A stretch of 18,563 nt of DNA from Deltaproteobacteria bacterium (lineage in GTDB: Bacteria; Bdellovibrionota; UBA1018; UBA923): assembly GCA_016194725.1 (NCBI GenBank), contig JACQAW010000192.1, positions 1-18,563 of the forward strand, read 5' to 3'. Of this stretch, positions 1-6,263 are shown in pieces. Both the position numbers and the translations under genes were made by a program. The notes below the pieces were generated by a model, which saw only the letters and a program-made list of their open reading frames with translations, searched no databases and had not been told where the DNA came from. Each line of letters opens with the position of its first letter. Positions within the stretch are counted from its first letter, which is position 1.

Positions 1-49
1 ATGCCGGCGAAAAATACGACAATCGGTCCGGGCAGCTCCGGTTGCCGCC

Positions 50-307
50 TCAAACCCTTGTTTTCCATTGGCGATTTTCCTCTTTGACGGCCCGGCGCAA
101 CAGCAGCCCGCTCACGAAGCCAAGTGCCGCCACGCCCGCCAGAACGGCCGCCGGCTGCCGCCTGATAATCTCGCGAGCCTGCTGCCCAAGGTCATTCAAT
201 ACCCTGGCACCCTGCCGGAACCGCTCCTCGGCCTCGTGCAAAATGGCACCGATGTTCTCGTCGATCTCGCTGCCCAGCTCTTCGGCGCGCTTTTCCCCAT
301 CTTCCAT
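50..307 (-). CDS. DUF883/YqjD-like membrane-anchored small protein
   Basis: Small protein of 85 residues. Residues 1-48 are charged and heptad-like, as expected for an amphipathic helix or coiled coil. One hydrophobic segment follows at about 52-70 (PAAVLAGVAALGFVSGLLL), flanked by Arg residues, and the tail is short and basic. This is the layout of the DUF883/ElaB/YqjD family, whose E. coli members are inner-membrane proteins with a cytoplasmic helix that can bind ribosomes. The ATG at 307 is chosen because a GGAGGG ribosome binding site lies about 6 bases upstream. The gene is transcribed away from the histidine kinase gene, and the 206-bp gap between them probably carries both promoters. 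In many proteobacteria a YqjE-like membrane protein follows; here only 49 bases remain, so that cannot be tested. The family call is fairly sure, the physiological role is not. Confidence 0.8.
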   Translation of the reverse strand: MEDGEKRAEELGSEIDENIGAILHEAEERFRQGARVLNDLGQQAREIIRRQPAAVLAGVAALGFVSGLLLRRAVKEENRQWKTRV

Positions 308-394
308 ATATTCCCTCCGATGAGTCCGAGCCGAAGCAACACATGTGCCAGCCGGCGGGGCCCACCGCCGTGCATGCTGATCGCACGCCTCGCT

Positions 395-409
395 CGTGCA
401 TTTCGCACG
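395..409. promoter_or_regulatory. Short dyad in divergent intergenic region
   Basis: Perfect 5-bp inverted repeat CGTGC-N5-GCACG in the 206-bp region between the DUF883 gene and the kinase gene. A second dyad, CGGCGG-N6-CCGCCG, lies at 353-370. Either could be an operator or a hairpin. Both are short enough to arise by chance in GC-rich DNA. Nothing else was recognised in this gap apart from the sigma-54-like element at 462-477. Confidence 0.25.
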
Positions 410-461
410 GAAATTTAAGGCGTTATTCCGCCAAAGTGAGGTTGAAAAACTCTCAGACGCT

Positions 462-477
462 TGGTATCAAGCTTGCT
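462..477 (+). promoter_or_regulatory. Sigma-54-like -24/-12 promoter candidate
   Basis: TGGTATCAAGCTTGCT has GG and GC exactly ten bases apart and a perfect TTGCT -12 block. The -24 block matches TGGCAC at four of six positions. Transcription would start near 488, about 26 bases before the kinase ATG at 514. The downstream regulator belongs to the sigma-54 activator (NtrC) family, which makes the site more interesting. A similar GG-N10-GC string occurs inside the coding region at 6610-6625, so chance matches do happen in this DNA. Confidence 0.4.
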
Positions 478-513
478 TCCAAATAAAACACGTTTGGTTG
501 GTGCAAAACATTT

Positions 514-1731
514 ATGGTCACTTCGGAACTCATCCCGGAACTGTTATTCCGATTGCGCTCACGGCTAGGTGCCCGGCGCAAGCCGAGCCGCACCGCTATG
601 CTGTTCACCGCCATCGCGCTTCTCATCGGCGTGCAGTTTACCGAGCTCGTTCTGGCCTCGGGCCTCTTTGCCCACGGCAACTCGGTCCGCTACTTCTGGA
701 TTTTTTCTTCGCTCACCACGCTGGCCGTTGGCGTGCTGGTGCTCGGCACCCAGCTGCTGCTGTCAGATGAAACCGCGCGCTCGGAAGCCATCGCCGAGTA
801 CCTGAACGACGGCTTGATTTTCATGGAGGGCGACCATGCCGCATACGCCAATCCCCTCGCGCGCGAGCTGCTGGGGCAAAAAGAGCTGCCCGTCGTACTG
901 AGCGCCGAAATATGCCTGGTTCTCGAACAGGCCCACAACAGCCACACGCCGGTGTTATATGATGCGACCATCGAGGGACGCCGCCGCCACTTTCTGGTGT
1001 CCAAGGTGCAGCTGCCCTGCAAGCCGTCCACCGACCTCGAGCGCCGCATGTTCGTATTTCAGGACGTCACCTTTATTCGCGAGAACGAGGAAGCCAAGGT
1101 GAACTTCATCGGAGCCCTGTCGCATGAGATTCGCACGCCCGTGACCTCGCTCACCATGGCGCTTGCGATGCTGGAACGCACCGGCTACGACCCCGAGCTG
1201 GTACGCATCGCGAGCTCCGACGTGGGGCGGCTGCGCGTGCTGCTCGAGGATTTGCTGAATGCCTCGAAGCTCAAGATCGTGCGCAACCCGAACGCGTTGC
1301 ACATGCGCGACACCAACCTTACCGCGCTGATACATCAGTCCATCAAAATCGCGGCGCCCCTGGCCGAAGCAAAAGGCGTGCAGCTCATAAGTAAAGGCAA
1401 GCCCGGCCCCGGCCAGATCATGGCCAGTATCGACGCCACCAAGATCACCTGGGTGCTGAGCACGCTGCTTACCGATGCCATTCGCCAGACGCCGCCGACG
1501 CAATCGGTGGTCTTCAGCTCGCGCCTGGACTCGGGCGTGGCCACTTTCGAGATCAGCTACCAGCGCCGTCTTGATTCGCTGGGGCCCACCGGGCACGCAA
1601 TCGTAGGCGACATTATCCAGGGCCACGCGGGTCGTTTTACCTCGATTCACAAAGCCAACCACGAAAGTATCTTTAAAATCTCAATACACGCCTATCTGCA
1701 TGCCGCGAATAACACAAAGGGGATTGCCTGA
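514..1731 (+). CDS. KinB-like sensor histidine kinase with degenerate ATPase domain
   Basis: Protein of 405 residues. Two membrane segments lie at about 28-51 and 60-83, with almost no periplasmic loop between them. A PAS-like linker follows (about 84-190), then a clear dimerisation/phosphoacceptor domain with H-box ALSHEIRTPVTSL and phospho-acceptor His204. The H-E-x-x-T pattern linked to phosphatase activity is kept. The C-terminal ATPase domain is abnormal. The N-box reads TLLTDAIRQTP with Asp321 where Asn is expected, and the G1 box (DxGxG) and F-box are absent. Only 11 residues separate FEIS (345-348) from a degenerate G2-like GHAIVGDIIQGHAGRF (360-375), where about 30 are usual. The stop is one base before the regulator ATG, so the two genes form an operon. 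No convincing ribosome binding site precedes the ATG at 514. Histidine kinase family is certain, KinB resemblance is inferred, and normal autokinase activity is doubtful. Confidence 0.87.
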   Translation: MVTSELIPELLFRLRSRLGARRKPSRTAMLFTAIALLIGVQFTELVLASGLFAHGNSVRYFWIFSSLTTLAVGVLVLGTQLLLSDETARSEAIAEYLNDGLIFMEGDHAAYANPLARELLGQKELPVVLSAEICLVLEQAHNSHTPVLYDATIEGRRRHFLVSKVQLPCKPSTDLERRMFVFQDVTFIRENEEAKVNFIGALSHEIRTPVTSLTMALAMLERTGYDPELVRIASSDVGRLRVLLEDLLNASKLKIVRNPNALHMRDTNLTALIHQSIKIAAPLAEAKGVQLISKGKPGPGQIMASIDATKITWVLSTLLTDAIRQTPPTQSVVFSSRLDSGVATFEISYQRRLDSLGPTGHAIVGDIIQGHAGRFTSIHKANHESIFKISIHAYLHAANNTKGIA

Positions 1732-1732
1732 A

Positions 1733-2968
1733 ATGAAGCGCATCTTGCTCGTCGATGACGAAGAAAATATCCGTATCACCATGAGCCGCTACCTGACCTC
1801 CCGTAATTACGAGGTGAAATCGGTCGGCTCAGGGCCCGAGGCGCTGGCCGCGCTGAATACCTGGATGCCCGAGCTCATGATTACCGACCTGCGCATGGAC
1901 GGCATGACGGGCCTGGAGCTCATCGATCGCGTCCGCAAGGACTTTCCGGACATCACCATCATCATCATGACGGCCTACGCGTCGGTTGAAACCGCGGTAG
2001 CGGCCATGAAGTACGGCGCGTACGACTACGTCACCAAACCTTTTACGCCCGATCAGATCGGCCACCTGCTTTCGCGCGTCGAGCAGATTCGCGGGCTGTC
2101 GCACGAAAACGTCGAGCTCAAGCAGGTCATCCGCGATATCCGCGAGCCCGAGGAGTTCGGTTCGCGCAACGCGAAGGTGCAACAGCTTTTCGAAATGGCG
2201 CGGCGAGTGGCCGCCAGCCAGTCCACCGTGCTGGTTACCGGCGAAAGCGGCACCGGCAAATCGGTGCTGGCAAAATGGATTCACAAGCACAGCGCCCGCA
2301 GCGCCCAGGGATTCGTTGACGTGAACTGCGCCACCCTTTCGGAAAACCTGCTCGAAAGCGAGCTGTTCGGACACGTGAAAGGCTCGTTTACCGGCGCCGT
2401 GCGCGACAAGGTGGGACGCCTGAAAATCGCCGACAGCGGCACGGTGTTTCTGGACGAAATCGGCGACATTTCGCTGCAGCTGCAGACCAAGCGCAACGGC
2501 GTGTTTCGCGAAGATCTTTTTTATCGCCTGAACGTAATCGAATTCAAGATGCCGGCGCTGCGCGAACGCCCTGAAGACATCCTGGCGCTGGCCGACAGCC
2601 TGCTACGCCGCGCCTGCACCGAATCCGGCCACGTGCCGCTGCACTTCAGCACCGAGGTTCAGCACATTTTCAGCAACTATCGCTGGCCCGGCAATATCCG
2701 CGAGCTTAAGAATACAGTCGAACGCGCGGTGGTGCTGGCACGCGGCGAACTCGTCGAGGTAGCCGATCTGCCCGACCGGCTGCTTGATCCCGGAACGCCT
2801 ATTCCGCCGCAGGCGGTGAATCAGCCCAATATGTCGCTGGAAGACCTGGAACGTCAGTATATTCAGGAAACGCTGACCCGAGCCGCGACCCTCGAAGACG
2901 CCGCGAGCGTGCTGGGCATCAATCTTTCGACGCTCTGGCGCAAACGCCGTCGTTATAACCTGGATTAG
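1733..2968 (+). CDS. AlgB/NtrC-family response regulator lacking sensor I region
   Basis: Protein of 411 residues. The receiver domain (1-120) has phospho-acceptor Asp52, Thr80 and Lys102. The AAA+ domain has Walker A GESGTGKS (170-177), GSFTGA (217-222, a GAFTGA variant used to contact sigma-54) and Walker B TVFLDE (237-242). Right after LQLQTK (248-253) the sequence jumps to RNGVFREDLFYRL. Family members have about 38-42 residues here, including the sensor I ATN motif. The frame is intact, so this is an in-frame deletion near base 2490. WPGNIRELKN (sensor II) is present, followed by a C-terminal helix-turn-helix ending STLWRKRRRYNLD, very like AlgB. P. aeruginosa AlgB is 449 residues, which agrees with the shortfall. 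The ATG at 1733 is preferred over 1700 because it opens directly on the receiver fold and follows an AAAGGGG sequence. The stop overlaps the convergent gene by 4 bp. Confidence 0.9.
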   Translation: MKRILLVDDEENIRITMSRYLTSRNYEVKSVGSGPEALAALNTWMPELMITDLRMDGMTGLELIDRVRKDFPDITIIIMTAYASVETAVAAMKYGAYDYVTKPFTPDQIGHLLSRVEQIRGLSHENVELKQVIRDIREPEEFGSRNAKVQQLFEMARRVAASQSTVLVTGESGTGKSVLAKWIHKHSARSAQGFVDVNCATLSENLLESELFGHVKGSFTGAVRDKVGRLKIADSGTVFLDEIGDISLQLQTKRNGVFREDLFYRLNVIEFKMPALRERPEDILALADSLLRRACTESGHVPLHFSTEVQHIFSNYRWPGNIRELKNTVERAVVLARGELVEVADLPDRLLDPGTPIPPQAVNQPNMSLEDLERQYIQETLTRAATLEDAASVLGINLSTLWRKRRRYNLD

Positions 2969-3510
2969 TGAGTGGCCGGTGCGGGCGTCCGCACCGGAAA
3001 CAGGGCACGAGCCACGACAACGCCGGTAACGAACGTGACACCAACCGCCACAGGTATCTTGTAACGCTCAAACGGCACCACTACCCGCTCGCGCGCAAAA
3101 TCCGTAGTACGAGTCACGACCTCGTCTTTCAGAGCGATCAAATCGGACTGCGATTCGCGCAGCTCACCCACGGCAGCCTGACGCGCTTCGCGTGCCGCAA
3201 TCGCCGCGTCGTTGTGCCGTTTCCAGCGCGACACCAGCGCATTCGATATTCCCAGCGCGCAAAGATTGATGGCCAGGGTAACCAGCGCGGCCAGCGCGGG
3301 CTGCAGCGGAATTCGCAGCGCAAAAAAAACAGTCAGCTCAAACCACACCAGTATCGCCAGACCAAAGACCAAAAGCGCGGCGGCTTGTACGCTGGTTTTG
3401 CGCACCCGGCTTTTTTGAGCCGCGGCATTGTACTTCAGATACTCGACGAGCATCGCCGACGCCTGTCGCAAATGTTCCCTGGCCGTGCGAACTCCGGATG
3501 TCTGTGGCAT
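2965..3510 (-). CDS. Small membrane protein of unknown function
   Basis: Protein of 181 residues, not assigned to a named family. An N-terminal amphipathic region (1-38) is followed by two membrane segments (about 43-65 and 71-93). A charged helical stretch rich in Ala, Arg and Glu follows (about 95-145), then a C-terminal hydrophobic segment (about 154-171) ending in a short Pro/Ala-rich tail. This resembles DUF883/phage-holin-type (YqjE) membrane proteins in general shape, which is a topological likeness only. The ATG at 3510 is supported by AAGGGGG five bases upstream. It lies 43 bp downstream of the receiver gene on the same strand, so the two may be co-transcribed. Its stop codon overlaps the stop of the AlgB-like regulator tail to tail by 4 bp. 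Confidence 0.75.
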   Translation of the reverse strand: MPQTSGVRTAREHLRQASAMLVEYLKYNAAAQKSRVRKTSVQAAALLVFGLAILVWFELTVFFALRIPLQPALAALVTLAINLCALGISNALVSRWKRHNDAAIAAREARQAAVGELRESQSDLIALKDEVVTRTTDFARERVVVPFERYKIPVAVGVTFVTGVVVARALFPVRTPAPATH

Positions 3511-3553
3511 AGCGCCCCCTTAGAGGCAAAAATTGCAAGCCGGGTGCCACCGC

Positions 3554-3961
3554 TCAGGCCGTCAGCGCCTCGCCCTGGGTGGCGCACGCGCCGGTAAGGT
3601 CAAGCACCAGTCGCATCAGCTCGTCGACATCAAACGGTTTTTCAAGACAAGCCGTGACACCGGCGCGCGCCGCCGCATATTTTACCTGGCGGTCGGCCGT
3701 AACCATGATGATTGGGACGGCGCCGGCTGAACTGGCGCGAATTTGCCGCGCCAGCTCGAGTCCCGAGATACCGGGCATCTGCTGGTCCAAAATGATCAGG
3801 CTCAGGTCGCGCGAAAGCGCATTTTTCAATACCTGGCTGCTTTCGCGGGTTAAAATCGGAATCAGTCCCAGCTCGACCAGGGCCAGCTCGTAGATTTCGA
3901 GCGTCGCCGGGTCGTCGTCGACGACCAAGGCTCGAGAGCGGGAATGAAAATACAAAGGCAT
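3554..3961 (-). CDS. Single-domain response regulator (CheY-like receiver)
   Basis: Protein of 135 residues made of one receiver domain and no output domain. Acidic residues VDDD (14-17), phospho-acceptor Asp59 in LIILDQQMPG, Thr88 in MVTAD and Lys108 in LEKPF are all present, so phosphorylation should be possible. A short N-terminal extension (MPLYFHSRSR) precedes the first strand and a short tail follows the last helix. Such stand-alone receivers pass phosphoryl groups or act through protein contacts. The partner here is unknown, since the nearby kinase already has its own regulator and looks impaired. The ATG at 3961 has AAGGA about 10 bases upstream. The gene reads toward the small membrane protein at 2965-3510 and is divergent from the metallophosphoesterase, with a 90-bp shared upstream region. 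Confidence 0.9.
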   Translation of the reverse strand: MPLYFHSRSRALVVDDDPATLEIYELALVELGLIPILTRESSQVLKNALSRDLSLIILDQQMPGISGLELARQIRASSAGAVPIIMVTADRQVKYAAARAGVTACLEKPFDVDELMRLVLDLTGACATQGEALTA

Positions 3962-4004
3962 TGTGGTGGGTCCTTATCAAATTCAAGTTGTTTATTCTGT
4001 GTTT

Positions 4005-4021
4005 TGGAATGACTTATTCCA
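4005..4021. promoter_or_regulatory. TGGAAT-N5-ATTCCA dyad, possible operator
   Basis: Perfect 6-bp inverted repeat with a 5-base spacer in the 90-bp region between the divergent receiver gene (start 3961) and metallophosphoesterase gene (start 4052). Its size and central place suit a dimeric repressor or activator acting on both genes. No regulator is identified and no strong -10/-35 pair was recognised beside it. Confidence 0.3.
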
Positions 4022-4051
4022 GAACTCGATGAGTTAGGCCAGAAGGATTTC

Positions 4052-5104
4052 GTGAAAATTACGTTAACGCTTTTGTGCTTCATCGCGATCGCGAATTTTT
4101 TCAGCGCAAACACGACCGGCTTCGCGCGCGCCGACGACGACGCCACCGCGCATTCAGACATCGCCACCTCGGATCCGGCACTAACTCCAGCCACCAGCTG
4201 GCGCATCGCGGTCGTGTCGGACATTCACGTCTACAACGACGCGCACACCAAACCCGAGTTCACCCGGCTAGTCGCGAAGCTAGTCGAACGCCGCCCCAGA
4301 GTGCTCGTCATTACCGGTGACTCCACCAGCGGCAACCTGACCGATCACTTCGGCCTCACGCGCGCGCGCCTGTGGTGGAACGAGGTGCGCCGCCAGATCG
4401 CGCCGCTGCAGAAGGCCGGAGTGCTCGTTTTTCCCGTCGCGGGCAACCATGACTATTATCGAAAACCGCATCAACGGGCCTATGAAGAAGCCGCCAAGGC
4501 AATACTCGAAGCCAATGCCGGGGCACCGAAGGCCGCGGGAAATCCGCCGCTCAATTATTCGGTGGATATTGATGGCGTGCACCTGACCTTGCTCCACATT
4601 GTGGATCAGGTTGTGGACAACGCCCAGCTGCGCTGGCTGGCCGAGGATTTAAAGAACTCGAAAAGCGGGCTGAAACTCGCCTTCGGCCACGTGCCGCTGG
4701 AGTCGGTCATGGGTCATACGAATCGCAAGTTCAGGCAAGAATACGGCCAGGCGTTTGCCGAAGGTGGGGCGACCGCTTACATAGCCGGTCATGAGCATCT
4801 GGTCTGGGACCAGCAGCTCGAGTTCGAAGGTTACAAGCTGCGCCAGATCACCGTGGGCTGCTCAAGCGGCGCCTATACTTTTCCCATCCGGCCCGATGTT
4901 TACGCCGCCCACTGCAAGCGCCTGACCTGCCGGCTTCCCTATTCCAACCTGAGCATCAAGCTCGCCTCGCCGGTTACCCGCCTGCAAAAGGACGAGGTCT
5001 CGTTTTTCGAGCTCGAGGTCACCGGGGACAGCTATGAAGCTCACCCCTTTACACTCAGCCCGGAAGGCAATATCGTGCCTTTTGGAGTTGAAAAAAATGA
5101 TTAA
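4052..5104 (+). CDS. Exported calcineurin-like metallophosphoesterase
   Basis: Protein of 350 residues starting with GTG, supported by AGAAGGA about 5 bases upstream. The N-terminus (about 1-26, ending GFARA) is a Sec signal peptide, so the enzyme should act in the periplasm. The metal-binding blocks of the calcineurin-like fold occur in order: SDIH (Asp57, His59), TGD (Asp90), GNHD (Asn132, His133), FGH (His213) and GHEH (246-249). These bind two metal ions and catalyse phosphoester hydrolysis. The substrate cannot be told; the architecture resembles periplasmic acid phosphatase or phosphodiesterase-type members. A cysteine-containing C-terminal part (about 268-350) follows the catalytic domain. 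The last codons overlap the rhodanese start by 8 bp, so the two are translationally coupled. Confidence 0.9.
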   Translation: MKITLTLLCFIAIANFFSANTTGFARADDDATAHSDIATSDPALTPATSWRIAVVSDIHVYNDAHTKPEFTRLVAKLVERRPRVLVITGDSTSGNLTDHFGLTRARLWWNEVRRQIAPLQKAGVLVFPVAGNHDYYRKPHQRAYEEAAKAILEANAGAPKAAGNPPLNYSVDIDGVHLTLLHIVDQVVDNAQLRWLAEDLKNSKSGLKLAFGHVPLESVMGHTNRKFRQEYGQAFAEGGATAYIAGHEHLVWDQQLEFEGYKLRQITVGCSSGAYTFPIRPDVYAAHCKRLTCRLPYSNLSIKLASPVTRLQKDEVSFFELEVTGDSYEAHPFTLSPEGNIVPFGVEKND

Positions 5105-5417
5105 GAACCTGTCTATCGAAGAGCTATTCGCAAAATCCAAAGCCCTGACCCCGGAAGACCTTATCCTGGATGTCCGCACTCCCCAAGAGTTCGCGGAGGG
5201 GCACATTCCGGGCAGCCGCAACATCATGCATAGCGAAGTGGGCTTGCATGCCGCCGAGCTTAAAAAATTCAAAAACGTCTTCGTGTACTGCCACGCGGGC
5301 GGTCGGGTTCAGATGGCGTGCCATGAGCTTTTTCAACATGGGTTGATGAACCTTTCGGGCGTCATGCACGGCGGAATGCCTGATTGGGAAGCTCAGGGTT
5401 ATCCCGTCGAAAAATAA
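5097..5417 (+). CDS. Single-domain rhodanese-like sulfurtransferase
   Basis: Protein of 106 residues, a normal length for a single rhodanese domain. It shows the LILDVRTPQEFAEGHIPGS block (22-40) and the active-site loop CHAGGR with catalytic Cys65, close to the C-x-x-G-x-R pattern of sulfurtransferases, and ends with GGMPDWEAQGYPVEK. There is no signal peptide, so it is probably cytoplasmic. The family moves sulfane sulfur from thiosulfate or persulfides to cyanide or other thiols; the physiological acceptor here is unknown. The ATG at 5097 is chosen over the in-frame ATG at 5034 because it opens the rhodanese fold directly and has GGAG about 9 bases upstream, inside the end of the metallophosphoesterase gene. 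The next gene is convergent, only 4 bp away. Confidence 0.92.
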   Translation: MIKNLSIEELFAKSKALTPEDLILDVRTPQEFAEGHIPGSRNIMHSEVGLHAAELKKFKNVFVYCHAGGRVQMACHELFQHGLMNLSGVMHGGMPDWEAQGYPVEK

Positions 5418-5421
5418 TCCG

Positions 5422-6243
5422 TCAGAACTTGAGGCGGGCGGCAACGCCGAAATCGGAGCGTCCGTCGAAATATGGAAGCAAAGCCACCTGAGCCGCCTGC
5501 CCTTGGCTTTCACATTGAGCGGCAGGCGCTACGCGCCGTTGACCGCCCATGCATTGATGATGCAAAGCATAGGATTGCCCTACCGCATAACCCAGCGCCG
5601 CGCCGAAAATAACATCTGAAAGATGATGGGCGTTCACGTCAAGTCGGCAAACTCCCGTGAACGCCGCGAGTACCAGCGCAGGAACTCCTAATGAAGGCCC
5701 ATGCAGCTCCATCAGGCTTGCCGCGCTCGAAAACGCAATCGACGTGTGGCCCGAGGGAAACGACTGCAGATTGCCGCTGTCGGGCCGCGCGCGACGCACG
5801 GTGAACTTGAGCAGCTCGGTATACGCGCCGGTCGCCACGAGCCCTTCGAGCTGAGCCTCGCCCGAATCTATTTCGTGCTGGCGGTCCCGCCAAAGCCCAA
5901 AACCCAGCGTGCCCGCCGCCAAAATGGCGCCGGGAATTCCGGTGCCGATGTAGTCGTTGCCAATCCTGGCCGCGCCCCCAAGGCGATCGTGGCCAGCAAA
6001 GTAATCATGCACGCCGGTATCCAGAGTCAGCGCCACCACAGTAAGCGCGGTTCCGGCGCCAAGCACGACCAGGCTTGGGGTCTCGGCAAGATCGCGAGTT
6101 CCCCACCACAGATGATCCAGCGGTCGATAGGTCGCAGTGTCCGCGCTCGAATTGGCGCCTGAAAAGAAAAACAGGGCGAGGGACAATGCCATCGGGCTCA
6201 TTACACTCATCAAACACGGCGTTATCCCTATTTCAAGTCGCAT
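5422..6243 (-). CDS. PAP2-family phosphatase, exported or membrane-associated
   Basis: Protein of up to 273 residues with the three phosphatidic acid phosphatase type 2 motifs. These are K-x6-R-P (Lys146 to Arg153-Pro154, KFTVRRARPD), PSGH (163-166, in SFPSGHTS) and R-x5-H-x3-D (Arg200, His206, Asp210). The Ser that usually precedes the third-motif Arg is Cys199. The family removes phosphate from lipid phosphates such as undecaprenyl pyrophosphate or phosphatidate, or acts as an acid phosphatase. A signal-like segment (about 12-34) and further hydrophobic stretches (about 58-74, 103-117, 185-198) suggest export with membrane contact. The start is uncertain: no ribosome binding site is clear, and ATG codons at 6210, 6201 and 6192 would give a more typical signal peptide and widen the gap to the divergent gene. 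Confidence 0.88.
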   Translation of the reverse strand: MRLEIGITPCLMSVMSPMALSLALFFFSGANSSADTATYRPLDHLWWGTRDLAETPSLVVLGAGTALTVVALTLDTGVHDYFAGHDRLGGAARIGNDYIGTGIPGAILAAGTLGFGLWRDRQHEIDSGEAQLEGLVATGAYTELLKFTVRRARPDSGNLQSFPSGHTSIAFSSAASLMELHGPSLGVPALVLAAFTGVCRLDVNAHHLSDVIFGAALGYAVGQSYALHHQCMGGQRRVAPAAQCESQGQAAQVALLPYFDGRSDFGVAARLKF

Positions 6244-6263
6244 GCACCTGTGTTTAGATACCG

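Noticed and set aside
1..55. Possible TTG start of a YqjE-like gene overlapping the DUF883 stop on the minus strand
   Set aside because: Only 17 codons remain before the edge and they do not resemble the usual start of that family; cannot be supported.
955..1662. Long open frame (235 codons) on the strand opposite the kinase gene
   Set aside because: It mirrors the codon pattern of the kinase gene; the + strand protein has clear family motifs and the opposite frame has none.
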